A stretch of DNA of 64,000 nt from Acrocarpospora corrugata (GCF_009687845.1 NZ_BLAD01000055.1:857-64856), one strand, 5' to 3'. Shown: positions 49,300 to 60,089, counted from the first letter of the stretch. The notes: generated by a model from the sequence alone, not told the origin. A program made the numbers and translations.

Positions 49300-50085
49300 A
49301 TGGGATGGTCGATCGCGCAGGTGGCGCGGATGTCCGGGGTGACATCAAGGACCCTGCGCCACTATGACGAGATCGGGCTGCTGACGCCTGCCTGGGTCGG
49401 CGGTAACGGCTATCGCCACTACGAGGAGGATCAGCTGCTGCGGTTACAGCAGATCCTGGTGCTACGGGAGCTCGACCTCGGTCTCGCCGAAATCAAGGAG
49501 ATCGTCGACCGGCAAACCGACCCGGTGGCGGCATTGCGCGAACACCATCGGCGGCTGCTGGGGGAGCGCGACCGGCTGGACGCGGTGGCCCGCATGGTGG
49601 CTCGCACCATCACCGAACTCCAGGAGAGCAAAGGGAAGGGCGGCATGTCCAAAATCAGCAGGCCGGAGAATCTGTTCGAGGGGTTCGACGGAGTGCGGTA
49701 CCGCGCGGAGGCCCGTGAACGGTGGCCGGAGCATTGGGAGCAGTCCGGGCAGCAGGAGCTCCTGGACACCCTGACTCCGCAGAAGATCGACCACATGCAG
49801 CAGGAGGCAACGGCGGGAATGATCCGGATGGCCGACCTCATGGCCGCCGGCACACCCACCGACGACCCGGCGGTCTTCACCGAGCTCGACGCACACTACC
49901 GGCACATGTGCCGATTCTGGACGCCGACGGCGGCGGAGTACGCGTACTTGGGCCAAATGCAGGTCGACGATGAGCGGTTCAGGGCGAACTACGAGCGGAT
50001 CGCCGAGGGCCTGGCCGTGTACATGCGCGATGCCATGGCCGCATATGCGCACGCTCGGCTGAGCTCGGTCAGCGAGACCGAGTAG
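49300..50085 (+). CDS. MerR-family regulator with TipAS domain
   Basis: 261 residues from the ATG at 49300; a GTG at 49279 is possible. The MerR helix-turn-helix (WSIAQVARMSGVTSRTLRHY, then DEIGLLTPAWVGGNGYRHYE) and dimerisation helix (VAALREHHRRLLGERDRLDA) precede the TipAS ligand domain (ENLFEGFDGVRYRAEARERW, then FWTPTAAEYAYLGQMQVDDE). TipAS domains bind thiopeptide-like and other hydrophobic antibiotics, so a drug-responsive role is likely. As in tipA, an internal ATG (MSKISRPE, about residue 116) could give a TipAS-only protein. Confidence 0.93.
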   Translation: MGWSIAQVARMSGVTSRTLRHYDEIGLLTPAWVGGNGYRHYEEDQLLRLQQILVLRELDLGLAEIKEIVDRQTDPVAALREHHRRLLGERDRLDAVARMVARTITELQESKGKGGMSKISRPENLFEGFDGVRYRAEARERWPEHWEQSGQQELLDTLTPQKIDHMQQEATAGMIRMADLMAAGTPTDDPAVFTELDAHYRHMCRFWTPTAAEYAYLGQMQVDDERFRANYERIAEGLAVYMRDAMAAYAHARLSSVSETE

Positions 50086-50168
50086 AAGAGGCCCAAGATG
50101 TCGGCGACTTCGCTTGCCTCGCCGATATTCGGATGCATTCGCACTAATCCCTACCAGACAATTCCCAG

Positions 50169-51290
50169 GTGGCTGACCTGGATTTCTTCGTCGATCTGAT
50201 GATCACGGGCACGGTGCTGGGCCTTGATCACACCAGCGAGCTGGTGGATGTCGAGAAGGTGCTCGGGCGGGACAGCACGGTTGAGGTGTATTCAGGGATG
50301 ATCTCCAACTTCGGTCTGGTCGAGTTTGGCTGGTGGCGGGATCGACCTGAGGACGCGTGGCGGGTCAACTACTTCGGAGCCCAGACCCAGCGGCTGTCAT
50401 GGCTTGCCGATGAGAATCAGATCGAGACCAGCCTCGTCGACCGCTACGGCCAATTCCGGCCCCGCCTGGACTTTGGTGAACTGCGCGATGCCGTGCAGGC
50501 GCGAGGGTTCGCGTTGGAAGAGCGTCCATCGATCAATGACGGTCTTGCCGAGTATGGGGAGCCCACCTCGAGGATGGGTCTTCTTGTGGTGTCGGACCCG
50601 GAGGAGTGGGATGAACCGCCCGGGACCGTACTCAAGATGCTGGGGCCAGGAGGCCGGAATGCCTGGCTGCCGTTCCAAGGACGTGAGCAGGCGTTCAAGA
50701 GCAACGCCAACCACCTGTTGACCTTGCCAGAACCGGCCCTGGTTACCTGGCTGGACAAACGCGAACCCCACGAGGAGCCCGTACGAACCGATTGGTGGGC
50801 CTATCTTCGGAACGTGGTCGCTCGCCGCACCGGAGGAACACCCGCAGAGAACGCACGGTGGCGGCTACTCGGCTTCGCTCTCGACCGCCACGCGGCACAA
50901 CGGGGGATCGACACCGCGGACGAGGCGGCCGCCGCCCTGGTCGTCTCACTCATCAAGGCCCGTGACCTGCGCGTGGCTGTCGAGCTGCCGACGATGGATG
51001 AGGCGGTGGAGCGTTGGCTGACAGCCACGACGACCATGGCGAATGCCACGCGCCTGTGCGCCGAACGGCCCCTCGACCCAGCTGAGATCCGGCTATCCCG
51101 CCGACTACGAAACCAGATTCACGTCATTCAACCTTGCTTGCCCTATATCGCGTCCGCTGCCCTGGCCGATGAACTGCGGGCCTGGATCGAACTCAAGCAC
51201 TCGCTACTTCGATGGCCTGTCGCGGACATCACGTCGAATGGCCTGGGCGGCAGCGCTGAGGCGTCCCAGCTCGGTCCAGTTAAAGGTTAA
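50169..51290 (+). CDS. hypothetical protein
   Basis: 373 residues from a GTG. The N-terminal 110 residues (LDFFVDLMITGTVLGLDHTS, then STVEVYSGMISNFGLVEFGW) have the feel of an SMI1-like or immunity-type domain, in which a small alpha-beta protein starts with a tryptophan-rich strand. The middle is PSINDGLAEYGEPTSRMGLL. The last 160 residues are helical (ARWRLLGFALDRHAAQR, then IHVIQPCLPYIASAALADEL). I do not recognise the whole. Solitary, 83 bases after the TipA-like gene and same strand. Confidence 0.7.
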   Translation: MADLDFFVDLMITGTVLGLDHTSELVDVEKVLGRDSTVEVYSGMISNFGLVEFGWWRDRPEDAWRVNYFGAQTQRLSWLADENQIETSLVDRYGQFRPRLDFGELRDAVQARGFALEERPSINDGLAEYGEPTSRMGLLVVSDPEEWDEPPGTVLKMLGPGGRNAWLPFQGREQAFKSNANHLLTLPEPALVTWLDKREPHEEPVRTDWWAYLRNVVARRTGGTPAENARWRLLGFALDRHAAQRGIDTADEAAAALVVSLIKARDLRVAVELPTMDEAVERWLTATTTMANATRLCAERPLDPAEIRLSRRLRNQIHVIQPCLPYIASAALADELRAWIELKHSLLRWPVADITSNGLGGSAEASQLGPVKG

Positions 51291-51418
51291 GGTCGGGTTC
51301 GGTCGTGTAGCGACCGAACCCGACTGCCGAAAGATCGAGCTCGGCATCGGGGTCTTACCGCGCGCGGTGGCGCGCTGTAGTCATCCCGGGCTTTCCTGTC
51401 TGGCCTCGTTCTATGGCG

Positions 51419-53311
51419 TCAGGGAGTCGTTTTGCGGACTCCATAAGGCTCGAAGTCATAGACTGTGTTGTTCACCTGAAGTCCGTCGACCGCGCCGATG
51501 AAGGCGTTGCCACTGCTCTTGCTGAACCCCAGGCTGTAAGTGATCACCGCGTCCGGCAGTGCGGTCTTGAGGTCGGCGAACGAGCATGGAGTAATCAGGG
51601 TGCAGTTGATCAGGCTGCCTGTCGCGCCAGTGGCGTACCACTTGCTGCCGGCCGCGCTGGCGTCGTACTGCTGCCAGGTGTTAGGGAGCCGGACCGCAGG
51701 GGCCGACGGGCTGATAGAGCTGTCGGGCAGGTAGACCAGAGTCGTGTCGTCCACCGAGCCCACATTGGGATCTGCCTCAATGTTGATGCCTGGCAGGGAG
51801 ACCCCCGACATGGAGTTGGTGCCTGCGTACACCCAGTACTTCAGGGTGGTGAGGTCGTTGATCGGCAGCTCTGCGAAGTTCGTCTCGTTGCCAAAAGCGA
51901 TCTTGTCTGTGCCGTCACCGACGATGATTCCCAAGCTGCCGATGCCGTACGGCGGTGGCACATCGGCCGCAGGGTTACTCGTACTGCTGCGGCCGTCCGG
52001 GCCAACACGGTTGACGGCGTTCGGGGTACCCGAGGTGTTGCGTCCGATGACGCCCCACTTCTCGGCGGAACACAGGGCCGGGCCTGCCGGTCCAGTCGCG
52101 CCCGTCGGTCCTGCCGGTCCGGTCGAGCCGTCGGCGCCTGCCGGGCCTGTCGCGCCCGTAGGGCCAGCGGCACCTGTCGCGCCTGCTGGGCCTGTCGCGC
52201 CGGTTGCACCTGCTGGTCCTGCGGGACCGGTCGAGCCGTCGGCGCCTGCCGGGCCCGTGGCCCCCATGGGGCCGGTCGCACCCGTCGGTCCTGCCGGGCC
52301 GGTGGGGCCTGTTGGTCCTGCCGGTCCCGTTGAGCCGTCGGCGCCTGCCGGGCCTGTCGCGCCCGTGGGGCCAGTGGCACCTGTCGCGCCTGCTGGGCCG
52401 GTTGTGCCGGTTGCACCTGCTGGTCCTGCGGGGCCGGTTGAGCCGTCGGCGCCTGCCGGGCCCGTGGCGCCGGTTGGGCTGGCCGCGCCGGTGGGGCCTG
52501 CTGGGCCGGTCGCGCCGGTGGCGCCTGCCGGGCCCGTGGCCCCCATGGGGCCGGTCGCACCCGTCGGTCCTGCCGAGCCGGTTGCACCTGCCGGTCCGGT
52601 AGGACCGGTCGAGCCGTCGGCGCCGGCCGGACCCGTCGTACCCGTGGGACCTGCCGGTCCTGCGGGGCCGGTTGTGCCATCGGTGCCTGCCGGACCTGTG
52701 GGACCCTGCGCGCCGGCCGGGCCTCTCGTACCCGTGGGACCTGCCGATCCTGCCGGACCGGTCGAACCATTGGCGCCCGTCGGTCCGATCGCGCCGGTCG
52801 CACCCGTGGGACCTGCCGGTCCGGTTGAGCCGTCGGCGCCTGCCCGGCCCCTCGCGCCCCTCGGTCCTGTCGCGCCTCTCGCGCCCGTCGGTCCCTCTGG
52901 TCCTACTGGGCCTCGTAGTCCGTCATAGCCCCTCTCGCCCACGGGGCCTTCCGGCCCACTCGGACCGCGCAGCCCGCGGGGTCCGCACCAACCGCGCGGA
53001 CCGCGTCCGCATTTACAGCACCTGCTTTTACACCTGGAAGATCTGCACCTGGAGCACCTCTCCCTGCAGTGGCCCGTCGCATGGATGGGCGACTTTCGGG
53101 AGATGACATTGAGATGACGGGCCAGAATTGCCTCGCCACCATTGACATGTGAAGCCAGGTAAATAGCCTCCGGTTTCCTCGCGGTGGCGTCTGCCAGCGT
53201 CTGGCACGATACTGCGAGAAAAGCCCCGGCTATGGTGGCCGCAACGCCAAAAGCTTGGAAATGCCTACCAGGATACATGCTAAGGAAGCCTCTTTTGTCG
53301 ATATGGTTCAT
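51419..53311 (-). CDS. secreted collagen-like protein with cysteine-rich neck
   Basis: 630 residues (an ATG at 53278 is an alternative start). A signal sequence ([19 protein letters not shown]) is followed by about 40 residues and a cysteine-rich basic segment ([20 protein letters not shown]). About 310 residues of Gly-X-Y repeats follow, rich in GPAGATGPTG units. The register is broken once, where Ser replaces Gly in GAASPTG. The C-terminal globular domain (about 200 residues, from [10 protein letters not shown] to [10 protein letters not shown]) has an unknown beta-rich pattern. Triple-helix formation is expected. The neck cysteines could cross-link the three chains. It is probably a surface or spore-coat fibre. 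Confidence 0.88.
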   Translation of the reverse strand: MNHIDKRGFLSMYPGRHFQAFGVAATIAGAFLAVSCQTLADATARKPEAIYLASHVNGGEAILARHLNVISRKSPIHATGHCRERCSRCRSSRCKSRCCKCGRGPRGWCGPRGLRGPSGPEGPVGERGYDGLRGPVGPEGPTGARGATGPRGARGRAGADGSTGPAGPTGATGAIGPTGANGSTGPAGSAGPTGTRGPAGAQGPTGPAGTDGTTGPAGPAGPTGTTGPAGADGSTGPTGPAGATGSAGPTGATGPMGATGPAGATGATGPAGPTGAASPTGATGPAGADGSTGPAGPAGATGTTGPAGATGATGPTGATGPAGADGSTGPAGPTGPTGPAGPTGATGPMGATGPAGADGSTGPAGPAGATGATGPAGATGAAGPTGATGPAGADGSTGPAGPTGATGPAGPALCSAEKWGVIGRNTSGTPNAVNRVGPDGRSSTSNPAADVPPPYGIGSLGIIVGDGTDKIAFGNETNFAELPINDLTTLKYWVYAGTNSMSGVSLPGINIEADPNVGSVDDTTLVYLPDSSISPSAPAVRLPNTWQQYDASAAGSKWYATGATGSLINCTLITPCSFADLKTALPDAVITYSLGFSKSSGNAFIGAVDGLQVNNTVYDFEPYGVRKTTP

Positions 53312-53549
53312 TTTGCTCTATGTCTTTCGAGATCCCGAGGAAGAGACCCTCGTCATACTCGAGTAGCGATCGCCGGAAAATACCCAGAAGACGCGCCGAA
53401 ATTCGCCGAATCAGCCAGTGAACGTCAAGTTCGTAACATGGCGATGGAAAAGCCTGGGCGGCGATACCTCCGGCCTCGCGCTTTGTATAAAGACGCGCCA
53501 ACGCGGGAGGCGCAGCCTTCACCCGTACAGAAACCAGTACGAATGAAGG

Positions 53550-54674
53550 TCACACACTCCGTTTCAAGGAAGAAAGTCCCGGTACGGGCACGGCGCACGT
53601 CTCGCACTGGCATTCCACAATTTGGCAGAAGCCGTTGGCGTCGACGTTCTGGATGAACACCACTGAGCTGCTGGGATCCAGGTCAACCGTGCCCGGGAAG
53701 GCGGCGACGATCTGATGCACGCCTGCGGCGAGAGTCCCAACAGTCAAAGTGGCTTGGCCGTTGGCGTCGAGCGGAGCCGTACCCAGACTTACCGCGTCCG
53801 CGAAGAATTCGACCGGCCCAGTGGGAGCAGCCGTGCCCACAGACCTCACCGTCGCGACGAAGGTGATCGGGGTTCCCTGGCTGATGGCGCACGTCGAGTT
53901 CAGCGTGGTCGTCGTCGTCCTGGCAGGCTCAACCTGGCACAGGGACCGGGTGACCGTGTTCGTGTCCATGGTGACGGCACCGTTGCGGGCCAGGACGCGG
54001 CCGTTCACGTTGACGCCGGTGGTCAGGGTGATCGAGGCCAGCGCGAGGATGTTCCCGGCCAAGCTGGAGTTGGTTCCCAGCGTGGCCGAACTGCCGACCT
54101 GCCAGAAGACGTTGCACGCCTGAGCGCCCCCGGTGAGGGTCACGGTGCTGCCGGACGCGGTGGTGAGGGTGGAAGCGGCCTGGAAGATGAAGACCGCGTC
54201 CGGGTCTCCCCCCGCGTCGAGGGTCAGGTTTCCGGTGATCCCGAAGGTGCCCGCAGCGGAGTTGTAAACCCCCGGCGTCACGACGGTCCCGCCGAGTTCT
54301 GTCGGAATGGTGGCGTCGGGAAGCTGTCCCGCGGCGTCGTCGTAGGCGATGGTCAGGTCGTCCTGGGCGTCCGCGGCGGTGACGTCGGCCGCGTGGATGG
54401 CTCCGATGACAAGTCCGGGCGGAAAGCCCGTCACCGCCGACCCCGGGCTCACGCCGAGATCCCCGGTGACAATGGTGGGATTGGTGTTGGTTACGGTGCT
54501 CCCGGCCAGAACCGCGAAGTTCGCGGCCGTGCCGAGCGGCACCAGCGTCGCCGCACTCGCGGCATGTGGTGTCGCGACGAGAACCCCCGTCGCGACCACG
54601 GTGGTGAGAACCCCCGCAAGCCAGGAACGAGCGATATTTCGCGGCACAACGCGAGGATGACTGGCGTCTACCAT
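53550..54674 (-). CDS. ice-binding-fold (DUF3494) protein with Ig-like domain
   Basis: 374 residues from the ATG at 54674, with a Sec signal peptide ending SAASA-type (ATPHAASAATLVPLG). The DUF3494 beta-solenoid spans about residues 45-235 (TAANFAVLAGSTVTNTNPTI, then VTGDLGVSPGSAVTGFPPGL, NLTLDAGGDPDAVFIFQAAS, ACNVFWQVGSSATLGTNSSL). An Ig-like Big_5-type domain (about 245-345: CAISQGTPITFVATVRSVGT, then PTGPVEFFADAVSLGTAPLD) follows, and a Cys-containing tail (CQIVECQCETC). In many soil bacteria this fold serves adhesion rather than ice binding. Co-directional with the collagen-like gene downstream. Confidence 0.9.
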   Translation of the reverse strand: MVDASHPRVVPRNIARSWLAGVLTTVVATGVLVATPHAASAATLVPLGTAANFAVLAGSTVTNTNPTIVTGDLGVSPGSAVTGFPPGLVIGAIHAADVTAADAQDDLTIAYDDAAGQLPDATIPTELGGTVVTPGVYNSAAGTFGITGNLTLDAGGDPDAVFIFQAASTLTTASGSTVTLTGGAQACNVFWQVGSSATLGTNSSLAGNILALASITLTTGVNVNGRVLARNGAVTMDTNTVTRSLCQVEPARTTTTTLNSTCAISQGTPITFVATVRSVGTAAPTGPVEFFADAVSLGTAPLDANGQATLTVGTLAAGVHQIVAAFPGTVDLDPSSSVVFIQNVDANGFCQIVECQCETCAVPVPGLSSLKRSV

Positions 54675-54935
54675 AATCTTATCCTTTTCCTTTGGTATTC
54701 CCCGTCCAGGCGGATTACCGATTATTCGCATTCCTGCTGACTCTACGCACGGACGGAGTCGTTCTCGTTGTACGACATACGTCCAGATGTCAGCGGTGCA
54801 GACTCGCCCGGCACATAGATGCAGATAAGCAATCCGGCCTAGACCATTCCCGAGAATGCAGATCTTTCCGTACCATGCCAGGCAATACCGATATACGGGG
54901 TACGCGGTCTCTCGCCGTCGGCGCCGGGGTCCCTA

Positions 54936-55574
54936 TCAGCTATCGGTGGCTAGTTTGAGCAGTCCAGTCTCATATGCGACCGCGACCGCCGCCGCCCGGT
55001 CATTCACCTTGAGCTTGGCGAAGATATGCAACATATGCGTCTTAACCGTCGCCTCGGTAATAAACAGTTTCGCCGCGACCGCCCGATTGGTCGCGCCACG
55101 GGCGATGAGCCCGAGCACCTCAAGCTCCCGGCGGCTCAGCGTCTGCCGCTCCGGCGCGCGCATCCTGTCCATCAGCACGCCGGCCACCGACGGCGACAGC
55201 ACCGTCTCGCCGCGGGCCGCAGCCTGCACGGCCCGGCGCAGATCGGCGCGTGGGGTGTCCTTGAGCAGATAGCCGGTGGCCCCCTGCTCGATCGCGGGCA
55301 GGACATCGACGTCGTCGTCGTAGGTAGTCAGGACCAATATGTGGATGCCAGGCGTCTGCTCCCGTAACCGCCGGATGACCTCCGCGCCGCTCATCTTCGG
55401 CATGCGCAAATCCATGAGCACGACATCGGGGTTGGTCCGCAGGGCGACGGCCAGTGCTTCCGGCCCGTCGGCCGCCTCACCGACGACCTCGAACGCGTCG
55501 TCGTTCGTGAAGATCCCGCGCAGCCCGTCGCGGACGACCGGATGGTCATCCACGATGATCATACGAATCGGCAT
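54936..55574 (-). CDS. NarL/FixJ-family response regulator
   Basis: 212 residues. The receiver domain has the acidic pair in IIVDDHPVVRDGLRG, the phospho-acceptor in DVVLMDLRMPKMSG, the T in VLVLTTYDDD and the K in GYLLKDTPRADL. The C-terminal LuxR helix-turn-helix (LSRRELEVLGLIARGATNRA, then VAAKLFITEATVKTHMLHIF) is complete. The ATG lies one base after the stop of the histidine kinase gene, so the pair is translated together. The DUF3494 and collagen-like genes follow on the same strand and are candidate targets by position. Confidence 0.95.
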   Translation of the reverse strand: MPIRMIIVDDHPVVRDGLRGIFTNDDAFEVVGEAADGPEALAVALRTNPDVVLMDLRMPKMSGAEVIRRLREQTPGIHILVLTTYDDDVDVLPAIEQGATGYLLKDTPRADLRRAVQAAARGETVLSPSVAGVLMDRMRAPERQTLSRRELEVLGLIARGATNRAVAAKLFITEATVKTHMLHIFAKLKVNDRAAAVAVAYETGLLKLATDS

Positions 55575-55575
55575 G

Positions 55576-56814
55576 TCACAACGAATTTCTGGAGCTGTCG
55601 GACTCGGCGGGAATAGCCGGGACTGTGGCAGAGATCCCCGTACCCTGGCCGGGGGCTGTCTCGATCTCGAAGCTCCCGGCCAGGCGGATGACCCGCTGAC
55701 GCATCCCGATGAGGCCGAAACCGCCCCCGTTCGAGGATCCCGCCGCCTCCCGGATGAAGCCGGAACCGTCGTCACGTACGTCCAGGGCCACGACATCCTC
55801 CATGTACGACAAGGTGACGGCGACCCGGCTGGCCGAGGCATGCTTGCCCACGTTGACCAGCGCCTCCTGCGCCACCCGCAGCAAGGTGGTCTCCACCTCC
55901 ACATGCAGCGGCCGAGCATCGCCGGTGGCCAGCACGGCGACCGGTACGCCAGTGGCCTGCGACCATTTCGCGGCGATGTCCTCAAGAGCGGCCGCGAGCT
56001 GGGCCTCCTCCAGCGGCGCCGGACGCAACGCCTCAACCGAGCGCCGGGCTTCGGTCAAGCTCTCCCTGGCCAACATGCGCACCTTGTCGAAGCGCGAACG
56101 AGCAGCGGGTACGTCGTCGATCGCGTCCTCGGCGGCCTCGACCTGGGTGATGATGGCGATCAGACCCTGCGCGATCGTGTCATGGATCTCTCTGGCCATC
56201 CGCTGCCGCTCGCCGAGCACACCCGCCTCACGGGCGCGGGTCAGCAGCTGGGCCTGCAGATTCGCATTCTCCTCCGCGAGCGCGGTCAGCCTGACGCCGG
56301 TCTTCCGCAACTGCGCGATCATCACTTTGCGGTTCTCGTTCTGATCGCTGATGGTCTGCGTGACCAGGCCGATCGCCGAGGCGACCAGCACCGCCAGCAG
56401 GAAGGAGAAGACCATCTCGCTCGGGGTCCGCCCAGACTCGGGGCGCGCGCCGACCAGTACGACGGCGGTCGCGGCCACCCCGCCGTACGCCCACCGCCCA
56501 GGCAGCAGCATGAAGGACTGGATGAACGTTCCGATGCCTGTCACCGTGAACAGCGGGTCGATTCTGATCAGCACCCCGATGACGGTGAGCATCACCACAA
56601 AATAGATGATCACCACTGTCGGCCGTACGAGCCGGCCGGGGCGCGACGTGACCATGAACCGGTGCCAGGCACCGGCGAACAACGCCAGGGCCAGCACCTC
56701 CAGCCGCCAGTCCCGCAGCAGGGCGAACACCGTCGGCAGCAGGATGAACAGGTACGGCAGGGCGGGATAAACGCGGTCCCATCGCGTGACGTCGGAACGG
56801 TTGCCGGCTACCAC
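55576..56814 (-). CDS. DesK/NarL-type sensor histidine kinase
   Basis: 412 residues from a GTG. The N-terminal region has about five membrane helices (YPALPYLFILLPTVFALLRD through EMVFSFLLAVLVASAIGLVT). A coiled segment (RLTALAEENANLQAQL) leads to the HisKA_3 phosphorylation box ERQRMAREIHDTIAQGLIAI, with His in EIHDT, and a HATPase (LLRVAQEALVNVGKHASASR, DVRDDGSGF, GGGFGLIGMRQR). No extracellular sensor domain is present, so the signal is probably sensed in the membrane. It forms an operon with the response regulator. Confidence 0.95.
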   Translation of the reverse strand: MVAGNRSDVTRWDRVYPALPYLFILLPTVFALLRDWRLEVLALALFAGAWHRFMVTSRPGRLVRPTVVIIYFVVMLTVIGVLIRIDPLFTVTGIGTFIQSFMLLPGRWAYGGVAATAVVLVGARPESGRTPSEMVFSFLLAVLVASAIGLVTQTISDQNENRKVMIAQLRKTGVRLTALAEENANLQAQLLTRAREAGVLGERQRMAREIHDTIAQGLIAIITQVEAAEDAIDDVPAARSRFDKVRMLARESLTEARRSVEALRPAPLEEAQLAAALEDIAAKWSQATGVPVAVLATGDARPLHVEVETTLLRVAQEALVNVGKHASASRVAVTLSYMEDVVALDVRDDGSGFIREAAGSSNGGGFGLIGMRQRVIRLAGSFEIETAPGQGTGISATVPAIPAESDSSRNSL

Positions 56815-57042
56815 CGAAACACCCTGATGGCAACCATGACGCCCAGAGTAACCGGGAACATCGCCTGGACCGCGGGTACGCGGTACCGGGCATCGATCTC
56901 GATGACTGTCATGTTTCGAGAATCACCGGCGGGCGAGGTTTCCGAAATCCACCAAATGGTTGATGACGGTCGGACCAAACGGCTCCGGCCCGCTAGTGGA
57001 TCATCCGCACCGACAGTGGAAAAGCCGATATCTTGGGCTGCC

Positions 57043-57351
57043 GTGACTCCCTCTGACGCTCACCTCGATGAGCTGATCGCACAGGCGATCGTTGATGCCT
57101 ACGACGAGCACGAACAGCTCTCCGGCTTTCACGTCATGATCGAGGAGAATCTCGCCCTGCCATTCGAGACGAACATGCTGGGCGTCCCGGTCACCGTCAA
57201 GAAGATTGAGCTCCGGTCGGGGACCGGTATCGCCGTGATCTGTCACCGCGGTGCACATCGCCAAGCCGTCGACATCCTCGACCTTCCCCTGCCCGAGCCT
57301 CGTCCGGCCGGGGCCGAGTGGATCGACGCGTACCGGCGCTGGGCCGGGTGA
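57043..57351 (+). CDS. CcbP-like calcium-binding protein
   Basis: 102 residues from a GTG. The order DELIAQAIVDAYDEHEQLSG, then FHVMIEENLALPFETNMLGV, VTVKKIELRSGTGIAVICHR and LPEPRPAGAEWIDAYRRW matches the CcbP calcium-binding family (known from cyanobacteria), including the acidic EHEQ...IEENL segment and the final WIDAYRRW. It ends four bases before the next gene. A role in calcium signalling is known only for the cyanobacterial protein; here it is inferred from family. Confidence 0.8.
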   Translation: MTPSDAHLDELIAQAIVDAYDEHEQLSGFHVMIEENLALPFETNMLGVPVTVKKIELRSGTGIAVICHRGAHRQAVDILDLPLPEPRPAGAEWIDAYRRWAG

Positions 57352-57355
57352 GCAC

Positions 57356-58525
57356 GTGAGCGAATATCAGTACTACGAGTTCCTGGCCGTCGACCGTCCG
57401 CTGACCAAGGAGCAGCAGGCCGAGGTTCGCGCCCTGTCCACCCGCGCCAGGATCACCGCCACCAGCTTCACCAACGACTACCAGTGGGGCAATTTTCGTG
57501 GCCGCCCGCAGGTGATGATGGAGCGCTACTACGACGCCCACCTCTACCTCACCAACTGGGGCACCCACCAGGTGATGCTCCGCCTCCCCGCCGCGCTGCT
57601 GGACCTGGCCGCTGTCGAGCCCTACTGCGTCGGCGACCAGGTCACCGCGTGGACCTCCGGTGAGCACCTGATCCTGGATCTGACCAGCCAGGAGGAAGAG
57701 GAGTACTGGGAGGAGGACGTCGAACGTTCACTGTCGGCGATCGTCGGGGTCCGCGCGGAGCTGGCCGCCGGCGACCTGCGTCCGTTGTATCTGGCCTGGC
57801 TGTCCGCCTACGGAACGTGGGAGCGAGACGAGGACGCCTTCGACTACGCCGAGGAAGACGAGCTGGAACCACCCGTTCCGCCGGGGCTCGGCTCCCTGAC
57901 CGCAGCGCAGCGTGCGTTGGCCGATTTCCTGCGTCTGGACGAGGATCTGCTCGCCGTCGCGGCTGCGGCCAGCCCGGTGGCACAAACCGTGAATCCTGAC
58001 CGGGCCGTTCTGCGCGCCTGGATTCGCGACCTGCCCGTGGATCGGAAGGACGCACTGCTGCTGCGGGTCGTCGAAGACGAGGTCACCCGGGTGCGGCTCG
58101 AACTGCTCGCGGCGTTCCGCGGCGAGAGCGAGACCGCGGCGGTGCCGCAGCCGGGCCGTACGGTCGCCGAACTGCTGGACGCCGCCGCCAGTCGCCGCCA
58201 CGCCCGCGAGGAGCGGGAAGCCGCCGTTCGCGCGGAGCAGCAGGCGCGCCGTGAACGCGAACGCGTGGCAGCCCGTGAGCGCCACCTCGACCAATTGGCT
58301 CAGGACGTTGAATCGGCCTGGGCGCGGGTGGAGTCCCTCATCCACACCAAGAAACCCCGCGACTACGACGAGGCCGTCACTCTGCTGCGTGACCTGCAAG
58401 CTGTCGCCTACCGCGCTGATCACATCGGGACGTACACCGAACGCTTCACCCACCTGCGGGAACGGCACCTGGGCAAGCCCAGCCTGATCAAGAGGTTCGA
58501 CAACGCCGGGCTCATCCCGGACTGA
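57356..58525 (+). CDS. hypothetical protein with C-terminal coiled coil
   Basis: 389 residues from a GTG four bases after the CcbP-like stop. The N-terminal half (EYQYYEFLAVDRPLTKEQQA, then WGNFRGRPQVMMERYYDAHL, TNWGTHQVMLRLPAALLDLA and DVERSLSAIVGVRAELAAGD) is a recurrent actinobacterial domain without known function. The middle carries very acidic stretches. Residues about 275-330 (RRHAREEREAAVRAEQQARR and on) form a charged coiled coil, followed by YDEAVTLLRDLQAVAYRADH. Relatives are often next to SWIM zinc-finger genes; here the partner is a calcium-binding protein. Function unknown. Confidence 0.75.
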   Translation: MSEYQYYEFLAVDRPLTKEQQAEVRALSTRARITATSFTNDYQWGNFRGRPQVMMERYYDAHLYLTNWGTHQVMLRLPAALLDLAAVEPYCVGDQVTAWTSGEHLILDLTSQEEEEYWEEDVERSLSAIVGVRAELAAGDLRPLYLAWLSAYGTWERDEDAFDYAEEDELEPPVPPGLGSLTAAQRALADFLRLDEDLLAVAAAASPVAQTVNPDRAVLRAWIRDLPVDRKDALLLRVVEDEVTRVRLELLAAFRGESETAAVPQPGRTVAELLDAAASRRHAREEREAAVRAEQQARRERERVAARERHLDQLAQDVESAWARVESLIHTKKPRDYDEAVTLLRDLQAVAYRADHIGTYTERFTHLRERHLGKPSLIKRFDNAGLIPD

Positions 58526-58539
58526 TGGGCGCAACATGA

Positions 58540-58563
58540 CCGAAAGTGTCCCGAAACTTTCGG
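58540..58563. promoter_or_regulatory. palindromic operator candidate upstream of xylanase gene
   Basis: CCGAAAGT (58540-58547) and ACTTTCGG (58556-58563) are perfect inverted arms. The right half also forms the 13-bp palindrome CCGAAA-C-TTTCGG (58551-58563). GAAA/TTTC palindromes are known upstream of actinomycete xylanase genes. It lies about 390 bases before the xylanase start and just after the hypothetical gene. The rest of 58564-58949 has a promoter but no gene. Confidence 0.55.
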
Positions 58564-58711
58564 CTGTATCAACCCTGCTTTGGATGCCCAAAAGAGGCTT
58601 TCATAGGCCGACTCTGAACTTGATCAACTAATCATGCTCGCTGAACTGGCAAAACATCAATTCCAGCACCCCTTTATCAAGATCAAGTTTCCGATATATT
58701 TCTGAAAGTTG

Positions 58712-59942
<1,231 letters not shown>

Positions 59943-59959
59943 CCCTGAAATAGATGTGT

Positions 59960-59989
59960 GGGCGCGGTGGCTTATGGGCTGCCGCGCCC
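59960..59989. terminator. hairpin after xylanase gene
   Basis: GGGCGCGG (59960-59967) pairs with CCGCGCCC (59982-59989) across a 14-base loop, 17 bases after the stop codon. A perfect 8-bp stem without a T tract. Confidence 0.65.
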
Positions 59990-60089
59990 CACTCGGGGGA
60001 TGCTTCACCCGGTATGGCCCAGATCGCTGGGCCACCAAGCCCGTACGCCCAGATCCCGTACCAGCGCGGGAACCAGCAGAGACCGCACC

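Noticed and set aside
51744-52928. 394-codon plus-strand frame with regular Gly-Pro-Ala-Pro-Val repeats
   Set aside because: Produced by reading the collagen repeat backwards; the minus strand has a signal peptide and correct Gly-X-Y register.
52075-53010. CRISPR-like or minisatellite array
   Set aside because: The periodic DNA is the coding sequence of Gly-X-Y collagen repeats; units are variable, with no spacer structure.
55339-57042. 5' part of a 670-codon plus-strand frame
   Set aside because: It is antisense to the two-component genes; only the last 102 codons form the CcbP-like protein.
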